Below, in pieces: positions 8,587-17,122 of a DNA stretch of 64,000 nt (its first letter is position 1; every line of letters begins with the position of its first letter). Under the pieces are notes generated by a model. The model ran no database searches. It saw nothing but the letters and a program-made list of their open reading frames with translations, and was not told where the DNA came from. This DNA is from Flavisericum labens (lineage in GTDB: Bacteria; Bacteroidota; Bacteroidia; Flavobacteriales; Flavobacteriaceae), in contig NZ_JBJJBQ010000008.1 of assembly GCF_045446075.1 (NCBI RefSeq), positions 1 to 64,000 of the forward strand, given 5' to 3'. A program made the translations under genes and the position numbers.

Positions 8587-10622
8587 TAAAATAGGTTTTC
8601 TAACATTTTATCATCTACTAAGTTAGGCAAAGTTACTTTTAAACTAGGCGTACGTTCCATTTCACGCTTTATAGCAAACAAAGCCTCATCGTTTCTAGCC
8701 CAACTCCGGCGTGCAATTCCATTATTTACATCATAAAACAACATGCTTTTTAATCGTTCTTCGGCCTCTTTTGTACCATCCAAGAACATGCCGAAACCAC
8801 CATTTATTACCTCGCCCCAGCCAACGCCGCCGCCATTATGAATGGATACCCAAGTAGCACCCCTAAAACTATCGCCAATGACATTTTGAATCGCCATATC
8901 TGCTGTAAATTGACTACCATCGTAGATATTTGACGTTTCACGGTAAGGTGAATCTGTACCACTCACATCATGATGGTCGCGCCCTAATACCACTGGACCA
9001 ATTTCTCCCGAAGCTACAGCATTATTAAAGGCTTCAGCAATTTTAGCACGCCCTTCCGCATCGGCATATAAGATACGTGCTTGCGAACCTACGACCATTT
9101 TATTTTTTTTGGCATCTTTTATCCAAGTGATATTATCTTGCATTTGTAGTTGGATTTCTTCAGGCGAATTTTTCATAATCCCCTGTAGGACTTCCATGGC
9201 AATTTCATCAGTTTTATCTAAATCTTCTGGTTTGCCCGAAGTGCAAACCCAACGGAAAGGCCCAAAACCATAATCGAAACACATGGGTCCTAAAATATCT
9301 TGAACATATGATGGATATTTAAAATCAATATTATTCTCTGCCATCACATCGGCGCCGGCACGTGAAGCCTCTAAAAGGAAAGCATTTCCGTAATCGAAGA
9401 AATAGGTGCCTCGTTCCGTATGCTTATTTATTGCTTCGGCATGTCTTCGTAATGAGGCTTGAACCTTTTCTTTGAAAACTTCGGGTTCTTCCCGAATCAA
9501 TCGGTTTGATTCTTCATACGAAATACCCACCGGATAATAACCACCCGTCCATGGTATATGCAACGACGTTTGGTCTGAACCCACATCAATAAAAATGTTT
9601 TCTTCATAAAACCGCTCCCAAACATCAACCACATTCCCAATATAGGCAATAGAAACGACTTCTTTTTCCTTTTGAGCTTCTATTACTCGAGCAACTAAAT
9701 CATCTAAACTATCAACCAAAACATCTACCCAACCTTGTTCGTAGCGCTTTCTAACTGCTTTTTCGTTAACTTCGGCAGCAATCGTTATACAGCCCACTAT
9801 GTTTCCAGCTTTGGGTTGCGCGCCACTCATTCCGCCTAAACCAGCAGTTAAAAAAAGCCTCCCCTTAGTCCCCTCCAAAGGAGGGAAAACCACGGTATCC
9901 TGATTTTTTGAGTTTGGGAGAGCTGCTATTTTTCTAAAAGCATTCATCACCGTAATCGTTGTTCCATGTACAATACCTTGTGGACCAATGTACATAAATG
10001 AACCCGCTGTCATCTGTCCGTATTGTGTAACGCCCAAAGCATTGAATTTCTCCCAATCGTTTGGCTTAGAATAATTGGGAATCATCATCCCGTTTGTAAC
10101 CACAACACGTGGCGCATTTTTAGATGACGGAAACAGTCCCATGGGATGACCAGAATACATGTGCAACGTTTGCTCTTCAGTCATGTTTGCTAAATACTGC
10201 ATGGTTAAAAGGTACTGTGCCCAATTTTGAAACACAGACCCGTTTCCTCCATAAGTAATTAATTCTTCGGGATGCTGCGCCACGTCTGGATTTAGATTGT
10301 TTTGAATCATGAGCATAATAGCCGCCGCTTGCAACGATTTTGCCGGGTAATCTTCAATTGGTCTGGCATATATTTTATAAGATGGTTTAAACCTATACAT
10401 ATAAATTCTACCGAAATCTTGTAATTCTTGCGCGAACTCTAGCGCCAACACTTCATGCCATTTTTTTGGAAAGTATCTTAATGCATTTCGAATGGCCAAA
10501 CGTTTTTCCTCTTTCGATAAAACATCCTTTCGCTTTGGCGCTCTGTTGGCATCTGCAGGATAATCATATTTTATTGGTAATTCTTGCGGAATTCCTCGTA
10601 ATATTTGCGCTTGAAATGTCAT
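8586..10622 (-). CDS. hutU: Urocanate hydratase
   Basis: Second step of histidine degradation: NAD+-dependent hydration of urocanate to imidazolonepropionate. Urocanase signatures include TYGGNGSVFQNWAQY, YIGPQGIVHGT, TAGLGGMSGAQPKA, FDYGNAFLLEASRAGAD and GRDHHDVSGTDSPYRE. 678 residues, of the longer type rather than the roughly 560-residue Pseudomonas/Bacillus type. Unusually, residues about 236-253 between the HGT helix and TAGLGGM contain PPLEGTKGR, encoded by a palindromic element (see 9858-9885). The frame and the catalytic motifs on both sides are intact. hutH ends 8 bases before the start. Confidence 0.96.
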   Translation of the reverse strand: MTFQAQILRGIPQELPIKYDYPADANRAPKRKDVLSKEEKRLAIRNALRYFPKKWHEVLALEFAQELQDFGRIYMYRFKPSYKIYARPIEDYPAKSLQAAAIMLMIQNNLNPDVAQHPEELITYGGNGSVFQNWAQYLLTMQYLANMTEEQTLHMYSGHPMGLFPSSKNAPRVVVTNGMMIPNYSKPNDWEKFNALGVTQYGQMTAGSFMYIGPQGIVHGTTITVMNAFRKIAALPNSKNQDTVVFPPLEGTKGRLFLTAGLGGMSGAQPKAGNIVGCITIAAEVNEKAVRKRYEQGWVDVLVDSLDDLVARVIEAQKEKEVVSIAYIGNVVDVWERFYEENIFIDVGSDQTSLHIPWTGGYYPVGISYEESNRLIREEPEVFKEKVQASLRRHAEAINKHTERGTYFFDYGNAFLLEASRAGADVMAENNIDFKYPSYVQDILGPMCFDYGFGPFRWVCTSGKPEDLDKTDEIAMEVLQGIMKNSPEEIQLQMQDNITWIKDAKKNKMVVGSQARILYADAEGRAKIAEAFNNAVASGEIGPVVLGRDHHDVSGTDSPYRETSNIYDGSQFTADMAIQNVIGDSFRGATWVSIHNGGGVGWGEVINGGFGMFLDGTKEAEERLKSMLFYDVNNGIARRSWARNDEALFAIKREMERTPSLKVTLPNLVDDKMLENLF
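9858..9885. repeat. Palindromic repeat element inside hutU
   Basis: GC-rich element with the core palindrome CCCTCC-AAA-GGAGGG (9871-9885), preceded by CCTCCCCTTAGTC. It resembles the two elements at 38731-38836 in layout (GCC..CC, TAG/TAA, pyrimidine arm, purine arm). It stands out from its AT-rich surroundings and encodes FPPLEGTKGR in HutU without breaking the frame. Confidence 0.6.
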
Positions 10623-10630
10623 TTTTAATA

Positions 10631-12124
10631 TTACCTTAAATTGAAAGCTTTAATTTTAACAAGTTCAATCATAGTATTGATATCGTTTTTTAAAATTCTA
10701 TCATTTTCTAATTTCGGAACTTGTTTTCTAATGATCTTATGATTTTCTTCTATAATATCTGAGAAGGTATTGGGTCTTCTAAACTCCAAAGCTTGGGCGC
10801 TATACATTAATTCGATGGCCAATACTTTTTCGATGTTCCCTAAAATCTGATTGAATTTACGCCCCGAAATACTTCCCATAGATACGTGGTCTTCTTGCCC
10901 CAAAGAGGTTGGAATGCTATCTGCAGACGGCGGAAAACATAAAGATTTATTCTCGGTTACCAAAGCTGCGGTGGTGTACTGCGGTATCATAAAACCTGAA
11001 TTCAATCCGCCACCAGTGGTTAATAACCTCGGCAATCCAAATTTACCTTCAATAAGCAAATAGCACCTTCTATCTGAAATATTACCCAATTCGGCTGCAG
11101 CAATCGAGCAGTAATCTAAAGCCATTGCCAATGGTTGCCCATGAAAATTTCCACCTGAAATTGCTTCGGTTTCACTTAACACAATGGGATTATCGGTTAC
11201 CGAATTCATTTCAATTTTTGTTAACTTCAACAAGTGGTAATATGCGTTTCTTGATGCGCCATGTACTTGCGGAATACAACGCATGGAGTAAGGGTCTTGC
11301 ACGCGCTCGCAATTTTCGTGAGAGTCTACATTCTGTGATTTATAAAGAAGCATTGTCATTCGTTCTGCGACTTCAACTGTGCCTCTAAACGGACGCAATT
11401 TATGTAATTCGTCACGAAAAGGTGCCGAACTTCCTTGGTAGCCTTCAATACTCATAGCTCCGCAAACATCGGCCAAATCTAAAAGATATTCCATCTTTTT
11501 TAAACCAACAATGGCATGTGCCAAAATAAATTGGGTGCCATTTATTAATGCCAAGCCTTCCTTGGCCTGCAATTCTATGGGCTTTAAATTATGTGATTTT
11601 AAAACTGCTTTTGCAGGAACAATATCCTCTCCTATCCGAAATTCACCTTCTCCCATTAATGGTAAAAACAAATGTGCCAATGGTGCCAAATCACCCGAAG
11701 CACCAACCGAACCTTGTTCTGGAACTATTGGCAATAAATCGTTTTCAATGAAATACATAATACGTTCTATAACATGTAAACGAATACCCGAAAACCCATG
11801 ACTTAAAGCATGCACTTTACAAATCATCATTATTTTTGATAGTTCCTTTGCAATTGGTTCGCCAACACCAACAGCATGTGTAATCAGTAGGTTTTTTTGA
11901 AGAAGGCTGGTTTCTTCTAGAGAAATTTTAACGTCGCATAAAGGCCCAAACCCTGTATTAATACCGTACATGGGCTTAGTGGAATTTGCTAAAGTTTCCA
12001 CTTTCTCCCTGCAGTCATTAATACTTTTAATGGCTTGTTCTGTTAATGTTGCTTTAAAACTACCGTTAGCAATAGCCAAAACCTTATCTACCGTAAGTTT
12101 ATCAATACCGTATGCAAACATCAT
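10631..12124 (-). CDS. hutH: Histidine ammonia-lyase
   Basis: First step of histidine degradation: L-histidine to trans-urocanate and ammonia. The self-forming MIO electrophile comes from Ala142-Ser143-Gly144 in GSVGASGDLAPLAH. Other signatures are YGINTGFG, NGTQ, the YSMRCIPQVHG region and SGGNFHGQPLA. 497 residues, full length. Two adjacent ATG codons (12124 and 12121) are equivalent start candidates. It is the promoter-proximal gene of hutHUI; a palindrome with a minus-strand -7 box lies 32 bases upstream. Confidence 0.97.
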   Translation of the reverse strand: MMFAYGIDKLTVDKVLAIANGSFKATLTEQAIKSINDCREKVETLANSTKPMYGINTGFGPLCDVKISLEETSLLQKNLLITHAVGVGEPIAKELSKIMMICKVHALSHGFSGIRLHVIERIMYFIENDLLPIVPEQGSVGASGDLAPLAHLFLPLMGEGEFRIGEDIVPAKAVLKSHNLKPIELQAKEGLALINGTQFILAHAIVGLKKMEYLLDLADVCGAMSIEGYQGSSAPFRDELHKLRPFRGTVEVAERMTMLLYKSQNVDSHENCERVQDPYSMRCIPQVHGASRNAYYHLLKLTKIEMNSVTDNPIVLSETEAISGGNFHGQPLAMALDYCSIAAAELGNISDRRCYLLIEGKFGLPRLLTTGGGLNSGFMIPQYTTAALVTENKSLCFPPSADSIPTSLGQEDHVSMGSISGRKFNQILGNIEKVLAIELMYSAQALEFRRPNTFSDIIEENHKIIRKQVPKLENDRILKNDINTMIELVKIKAFNLR

Positions 12125-12155
12125 TTTAAATTTAAATATTAAGTATTAAGTATTA

Positions 12156-12175
12156 CAAATTTATTGATAAATTTG
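12156..12175. promoter_or_regulatory. Divergent hutH / lysR promoter-operator palindrome
   Basis: Perfect nine-base arms CAAATTTAT and ATAAATTTG around TG, in the 89-base gap between hutH (start 12124) and the LysR gene (start 12214). Each arm contains TAAATTTG, a TAnnTTTG -7 box: the left arm on the minus strand toward hutH, the right arm on the plus strand toward lysR. The arms contain the T-N11-A arrangement expected of a LysR-family operator. Binding here would control both directions. Confidence 0.6.
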
Positions 12176-12213
12176 ATGCTTAATAAGACCATTAATATCA
12201 ACATTTAATAACT

Positions 12214-13110
12214 ATGAGTTATCAAATAGAATTACGACATATCAGATATTTTTTAGCCGTCGCTAACGAACTTCATTTTAGAAAAGCTGCCGAAAAACTA
12301 TTTATTTCACAACCCGGATTAAGTCGACAGATAAAGGACATGGAAAGCTTTTTGGGTATCAATCTTTTTGATAGGCATAATCGACAGGTACAACTGACCC
12401 CGGTAGGGCTATACTTAAAAATTGAATTGACCAAAAACCTAAATAGTCTAAACACCATTTTAAACCATGCCAAACTATTGCAGGAGGGCAAAGACGGAAA
12501 ACTCAATTTTGGTTACGTGGGTTCTGCTATGCAACGCATTATTCCCGACCTTCTTTTGGATTTTACCCAAAACCATCCCAATATTTTGTTTAGCTTGAAG
12601 GAAATGGACAATAATAAACAAATTGAAAATTTGCTTGCGCAAAATATTGACATCGGTTTTGTACGATTGGAACGCATTCCTCGTGGATTGCACATTAAAC
12701 CCGTTTTGAAAGAACCGTTTTGTTTGGTTCTTCCTAAAAATCATCCAATAGATGCTTCAAATTTTAAAAACATGTTGCAATTAAAAAATGAGCATTTTAT
12801 ATTATTCGATTCTGAATACAGTGCATCATACTATGAAAATGTTATGGAGATTTTTGACGATAGTGGTTTTAGCCCATTAATCACCCATAATACCATTCAT
12901 GCCGGTTCCATTTATAAATTAGTAGAGAACAATTTTGGTGTTTCTATTGTCCCCAAATCGTTAAAAACCAAAAACAATTCAAAAATTAAATTTATAGAAC
13001 TCACCAAAATTCGCCAGCGCACGGTGCTTTCAGCCGTTTGGAACAAAGATAATCGCAACCCTATTTTAAATCATGCGTTAAGCTTAATTCACAACAAAAT
13101 CATAAAATAA
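12214..13110 (+). CDS. LysR-family transcriptional regulator, probable hut regulator
   Basis: 298 residues: N-terminal winged helix-turn-helix (LRHIRYFLAVANELHFRKAAEKL, then SQPGLSRQIKDME, residues about 7-50) and a LysR substrate-binding domain (about 95-295). Divergent from hutHUI with a shared palindromic control region, so it probably senses a histidine-pathway intermediate and regulates the hut operon; this is inferred from position only. Bacillus and Pseudomonas use HutP and HutC instead. Confidence 0.9.
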   Translation: MSYQIELRHIRYFLAVANELHFRKAAEKLFISQPGLSRQIKDMESFLGINLFDRHNRQVQLTPVGLYLKIELTKNLNSLNTILNHAKLLQEGKDGKLNFGYVGSAMQRIIPDLLLDFTQNHPNILFSLKEMDNNKQIENLLAQNIDIGFVRLERIPRGLHIKPVLKEPFCLVLPKNHPIDASNFKNMLQLKNEHFILFDSEYSASYYENVMEIFDDSGFSPLITHNTIHAGSIYKLVENNFGVSIVPKSLKTKNNSKIKFIELTKIRQRTVLSAVWNKDNRNPILNHALSLIHNKIIK

Positions 13111-13131
13111 TGGTATTGATAAATAAAAGAC

Positions 13132-13139
13132 TATCTTTG
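13132..13139 (+). promoter_or_regulatory. -7 box upstream of the helicase leader
   Basis: TATCTTTG. Transcription would start near 13144, immediately before the first leader hairpin. A TTG at 13116-13118 is closer than usual (13 bases), so the -33 element is uncertain. Confidence 0.55.
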
Positions 13140-13143
13140 CGCC

Positions 13144-13266
13144 TTGAAACTCAGAAAATGAGTTAAATTCCTCAGGGTGAGGATGTGTTACTGGAAGTTT
13201 AGGTTTAAGTATGTCGATTCTCTTCTTATGTAACACTACATAACATAATCGAATACTTATATTAAA
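13144..13266 (+). promoter_or_regulatory. Structured 5' leader of the DEAD-box helicase mRNA
   Basis: About 123 bases between the predicted transcription start and the ATG. It contains three non-overlapping complementary sets: AACTCA-GAAAA-TGAGTT (13148-13164), CCTCA-GGG-TGAGG (13170-13182), and a long-range GTGTTAC (13185-13191) with GTAACAC (13230-13236) that encloses a further GAAG (13194-13197) / CTTC (13222-13225) pairing. There is no T-run, so this is not a terminator. Cold-shock helicase genes are often controlled through their leaders, so a cis-acting RNA or thermosensor is plausible. I cannot match it to a named RNA family. Confidence 0.55.
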
Positions 13267-15069
13267 ATGAGCACATTCCAAGATTTAGGTCTTAATGACA
13301 ACCTATTACAAGCCATCAACGATTTAGGCTTTGAAACCCCAAGTGAAGTACAACAAAAAGCTATTCCACTTTTATTAGATACTGAAGATGATTTAGTGGC
13401 CCTGGCGCAAACCGGAACCGGTAAAACCGCAGCATTTGGTTTCCCTATGCTACAAAAAATTGATATCGAAAGCCGCACCACCCAAGGCTTGATTTTATCG
13501 CCCACACGTGAGCTTTGTTTGCAAATAACCAACGAAATGAAACTTTACGGCAAATACTGCAAAGGACTTAATGTAGTGGCCGTTTATGGTGGTTCTAGTA
13601 TTACCGACCAAGCCCGTGAAATAAAGCGTGGCGCCCAGATTATAGTAGCTACGCCAGGACGAATGAAAGATATGATTAGTCGTCGTTTGGTTGATATTTC
13701 AAAAATAGAATATGCCGTTTTAGATGAAGCCGACGAGATGCTGAACATGGGCTTTAAAGAAGATATTACGGATATTTTATCGCATTCACCAAAAGATAAG
13801 AGTACTTGGTTATTTTCGGCAACTATGCCTAAAGAAGTAGCTGCTATTGCTAGAAACTTTATGCATAAACCCAACGAAATTACTGTTGGAAACAAAAACG
13901 AAAGCACTAGTAACGTATCGCACGAATATTATTTGGTAAATGCCAGAGACCGTTACCAAGCCTTAAAACGTTTGGCCGATGCCAACCCAGATATATTTTC
14001 GGTGGTTTTTTGTCGCACAAAACGCGACACCCAAAAAGTTGCCGAACAGCTCATTGAAGACGGCTACAATGCAGGAGCGCTTCATGGTGATTTAAGCCAA
14101 AACCAACGTGATTTGGTAATGAATGCGTTTAGAAAAAACCAAATTCAAATGTTGGTAGCTACCGATGTGGCTGCCCGTGGTATTGACGTAGATGATATTA
14201 CGCACGTTATTAACTATCAATTACCAGACGAAATTGAAACCTACACACACCGTTCTGGTCGTACGGGTCGTGCTGGAAAAACTGGGGTTTCTATGGTTAT
14301 TGTTTCAAAAAGTGAAGTTCGAAAAATTAAGAGTATCGAGCGTATCATAAAAAAACAATTCGAAAAAAAGGAAATTCCCGATGGTATGGAGATTTGCGAG
14401 GTTCAATTGATGTCTCTCGCCAATAAAATCCACAATACCGAAATAAACCACGAAATTGACAAATACCTTCTAAGCATCAACGAATTATTTGAAGACACTA
14501 CAAAAGACGAATTAATAAAAAAATTCTTTTCAGTGGAGTTTACGAGGTTCTTTAATTACTATAACAAAGCAAAAGATTTAAATATTTCTGTAAGCGCAAG
14601 CGACCGTGATGGCGGACGTGATTATAAAGGTGGAAGCAAGGATTCAACACGCTATTTCATTAACGTTGGTGGAAAAGACGGCTTCGACTGGATGAAGTTG
14701 AAAGACTTTTTAAAAGAACAGCTTGATTTAGGTAGAGATGACGTTTTTAAAGTGGAAACCAAAGATAGTTTTTCGTTTTTCAATACCGAAAATGAACTAA
14801 AGGAAAAAGTTTTGGCACACTTTACCGACTTTAAACACGAAGGTCGTTATGTAAATGTTGAAGTGTCTGAAAACCGGGGAGGCGGCGGAAGACGTGATGG
14901 TAAAAAAGGCGGAAAAAGACGCGATGGTCGACGCAGCGGTAACGGTGATGACAGAAAAGCGACCTCAGGAAATAGAGGAGACAGAAGACGCTCAGAAGGA
15001 AAATCGAAACCAAGACGTTCTAATTCTGGTGATTTTGCCAGTTCAAGGCCACGTCGTTCTAGAAGGTAA
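13267..15069 (+). CDS. DEAD-box ATP-dependent RNA helicase (DeaD/CsdA type)
   Basis: 600 residues. RecA-like domain 1 has the Q motif (GFETPSEVQQKAIP), AQTGTGKT, SPTREL, TPGRM, DEAD and SAT; domain 2 has VFCRTK, ATDVAARGIDV and HRSGRTGRAGKTG. A DbpA-type RNA-binding domain follows (about residues 460-550, STRYFINVGGKDGFDWMKL), then an Arg/Gly/Ser-rich basic tail. It probably unwinds structured RNA in ribosome assembly and at low temperature. Transcribed alone, behind a long structured leader. Confidence 0.95.
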   Translation: MSTFQDLGLNDNLLQAINDLGFETPSEVQQKAIPLLLDTEDDLVALAQTGTGKTAAFGFPMLQKIDIESRTTQGLILSPTRELCLQITNEMKLYGKYCKGLNVVAVYGGSSITDQAREIKRGAQIIVATPGRMKDMISRRLVDISKIEYAVLDEADEMLNMGFKEDITDILSHSPKDKSTWLFSATMPKEVAAIARNFMHKPNEITVGNKNESTSNVSHEYYLVNARDRYQALKRLADANPDIFSVVFCRTKRDTQKVAEQLIEDGYNAGALHGDLSQNQRDLVMNAFRKNQIQMLVATDVAARGIDVDDITHVINYQLPDEIETYTHRSGRTGRAGKTGVSMVIVSKSEVRKIKSIERIIKKQFEKKEIPDGMEICEVQLMSLANKIHNTEINHEIDKYLLSINELFEDTTKDELIKKFFSVEFTRFFNYYNKAKDLNISVSASDRDGGRDYKGGSKDSTRYFINVGGKDGFDWMKLKDFLKEQLDLGRDDVFKVETKDSFSFFNTENELKEKVLAHFTDFKHEGRYVNVEVSENRGGGGRRDGKKGGKRRDGRRSGNGDDRKATSGNRGDRRRSEGKSKPRRSNSGDFASSRPRRSRR

Positions 15070-15177
15070 CCCTAGCGATTAAACTAATTTGTTAATATTT
15101 AGTCAAAATAAAAACAGAAAGGCATTGCTAAAATTTTCTTTAGTACTTTTATTCTTAAATTAACGTTTTACCAAATC

Positions 15178-15954
15178 ATGAAGAACTACTTAATACTTTT
15201 TGCGATTTTGCTGGCTTCCACTATGGGCATGGCTCAAGAGGCCGATAAAGTATTGGGTGTGGTTATTAATTCTTCTGATGACAAACCCTTGGAAAATGTT
15301 AATATCGTTAACCTTAACCAAGTTATTGGAACAACGACCAACAGCAAGGGTGAGTTTCAAATTTCGGCCAAACCCAACGATACGCTCCACCTTTCATATT
15401 TAGGTTTTAAATCTATTAAAGTGCGTGTTACCAACGACTGGCTAAAGTTTGGAAGCTCAAAAATTGAGTTGACCGAATTGGCCTTAGCCTTGGAAGAAGT
15501 GGTTGTAAACCAATTGAGACTAACAGGTTATTTAGAAGTAGACATAGAACAAGTGCCCGATAAAAACACCAATTACCGATACAGTATTTCTGGTCTGGAA
15601 GGCACAGGTTATGAAGCCAGTAAAAAATCTGGTTTAACCAAGGTGATTGGTTCTATTTTTAATCCTGCCGATTTCCTTCACCGCATGTTTGGCAAAAAGC
15701 CAAATGAACTACGGAAGCTCAAAAAGATGAAAGAAGATGATAAAATCAGGAATTTATTAGCTTCACGTTTTGACAGAGAAATGCTTATGGTTTTGTTGAA
15801 TGTAAATCGTGTAGATTTAGATGAAATTGTGAGTCAGTGCAACTACTCTGAAGGTTTTATCAAAACTGCCAATGATTTGCAGATACTTGATGCCATTAGC
15901 GGATGCTATGAAGAATATAAGCTTCTTAGCCGAAACCGTAGCAAAAGACTTTAA
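15178..15954 (+). CDS. Exported CarboxypepD_reg-like protein
   Basis: 258 residues. Signal peptide (KNYLILFAILLASTMGMAQ), then a CarboxypepD_reg-like beta-sandwich (about residues 22-110: VLGVVINSSDDKPLENVNI, TTTNSKGEFQI, LHLSYLGFKSI), the module also found at the N-terminus of SusC-type TonB receptors. The C-terminal half is helical, contains LHRMFGKKPNELRKLKKMKEDDK, and has no known enzyme motif. Related in layout to the protein at 47865-48665. Probably periplasmic or outer-membrane associated; function unknown. Confidence 0.82.
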   Translation: MKNYLILFAILLASTMGMAQEADKVLGVVINSSDDKPLENVNIVNLNQVIGTTTNSKGEFQISAKPNDTLHLSYLGFKSIKVRVTNDWLKFGSSKIELTELALALEEVVVNQLRLTGYLEVDIEQVPDKNTNYRYSISGLEGTGYEASKKSGLTKVIGSIFNPADFLHRMFGKKPNELRKLKKMKEDDKIRNLLASRFDREMLMVLLNVNRVDLDEIVSQCNYSEGFIKTANDLQILDAISGCYEEYKLLSRNRSKRL

Positions 15955-15983
15955 AAAGAATTTAGATTGAAATTTATATATTG

Positions 15984-16012
15984 AAAGGAATCCCAAAATG
16001 GATTCCTTTTTT
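15984..16012. terminator. Bidirectional terminator between convergent genes
   Basis: Perfect ten-base stem AAAGGAATCC / GGATTCCTTT with a six-base loop and T-tracts on both strands. It separates the gene ending at 15954 from the VOC gene ending at 16012. Confidence 0.8.
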
Positions 16013-16386
16013 CATTTTTGTGAATGCAATGCCACTCTATTTCCTTCGGTATCTATAAAGACCCCCATATAGCCATGCTCGGGAGAAATTTGTGTTTTCG
16101 GTTGGTAAATTTTTCCACCGGCACCTTCAATGCGATCTAATTCAATCTGCACATCGTCACATATAAAATAAACCAATGTACCTTCTTCACTGGGTATGTA
16201 AGATTCTTGTTTTATCAAGGTTCCTGCCGCACCTTCTTTACCTTCAGCAAAAGGAAACCAGCCCATCAACATCCCTCCAAAATCATGAATATCAATTTTC
16301 ACATTAAACACCATTTCATAAAACGCCTTGGCCCTATCCATATCACTTACTGGGATCTCAAACCAGCCTACCATATTTTTTTTCAT
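16012..16386 (-). CDS. VOC-superfamily (glyoxalase/bleomycin-resistance-like) protein
   Basis: 124 residues, a two-module beta-alpha-beta-beta-beta VOC fold: MVGWFEIPVSDMDRAKAFYEMVF at the N-terminus and MGVFIDTEGNRVALHS at the C-terminus. Likely a dimer that binds a metal or small ligand. Several typical metal-ligand positions are not obvious, so a catalytic role cannot be assigned. Monocistronic and convergent with the preceding gene. Confidence 0.85.
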   Translation of the reverse strand: MKKNMVGWFEIPVSDMDRAKAFYEMVFNVKIDIHDFGGMLMGWFPFAEGKEGAAGTLIKQESYIPSEEGTLVYFICDDVQIELDRIEGAGGKIYQPKTQISPEHGYMGVFIDTEGNRVALHSQK

Positions 16387-16452
16387 TTGACACTGTTTTT
16401 AGTTTATGTTTCTATAACCATCTTAACTTGATATCAACTAAAATTACAAAAT

Positions 16453-17109
16453 TTAACTGTTGCTATAAAACCGCCCAACCACTTTTTCGTAGCTTTTAAT
16501 CGTTTTTTTACACCAATCAAATCGCTTTTCAAGTATTTCGTTTTCAGATAATTGCCATTTAACATCTGTTTGTTTCAGCTTTGTGGTAACGTGCTGTAAA
16601 ATAATGGCGGCAGAAACCGAAATATTCAAGCTTTCAGTAAACCCGACCATAGGAATTTTCAAAAAACAATCGGCTTCATCTAAAACTTCTTGCGACAAAC
16701 CTTCCGTTTCCCTTCCGAAGAAAAAACAGGATCTCTTGGATACATCAAATTCATGCAATACACAATCGTTGGTATGTGGAGTTGTTGCTACAATTTGATA
16801 ACCTTTTTGTTTTAAATCTGAAATACAACTTTTCACGGAATGATATCGATTTAAGTCAACCCACTTTTGGGCGCCCATAGCTATTTCTCTATCTATACGC
16901 TTGCTGTTATGTTCTTCAATAATATTGACTTCCTGAATGCCAAAAACATCACAACTACGAATAACTGCACTGGTGTTATGTAATTGATACACATCTTCGG
17001 TCGCCACGGTAAAATGCTTGGTACGTTGTGATAAAACCGTTTTAAAACGTTCACGCCTATTTTCGGTTAAAAAAGTTTCAAGATGTTCGATGAGTTTTAG
17101 GTCTACCAT
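16453..17109 (-). CDS. trmH: tRNA (guanosine-18-2'-O)-methyltransferase
   Basis: 218 residues, SPOUT (SpoU) family. The three family motifs are present: NTSAVIRSCDVFG (motif 1), FFFGRETEGLS (motif 2) and IPMVGFTESLNISVSAAIIL (motif 3), which form the deep-knot AdoMet site. The length and C-terminal helix match TrmH rather than the longer RlmB, so the likely target is G18 in the tRNA D-loop. A -7-like box lies only five bases before the ATG, so the mRNA may be leaderless. Confidence 0.88.
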   Translation of the reverse strand: MVDLKLIEHLETFLTENRRERFKTVLSQRTKHFTVATEDVYQLHNTSAVIRSCDVFGIQEVNIIEEHNSKRIDREIAMGAQKWVDLNRYHSVKSCISDLKQKGYQIVATTPHTNDCVLHEFDVSKRSCFFFGRETEGLSQEVLDEADCFLKIPMVGFTESLNISVSAAIILQHVTTKLKQTDVKWQLSENEILEKRFDWCKKTIKSYEKVVGRFYSNS

Positions 17110-17114
17110 AGTTT

Positions 17115-17122
17115 CAAATATA
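17115..17122 (-). promoter_or_regulatory. -7 box of the trmH promoter
   Basis: TATATTTG on the minus strand, five bases before the trmH ATG at 17109; implies a leaderless or nearly leaderless mRNA. No -33 TTG at the usual distance. Confidence 0.4.

Noticed and set aside
11511..11801. Overlapping plus-strand ORFs inside hutH
   Set aside because: Antisense shadow of the conserved MIO region.
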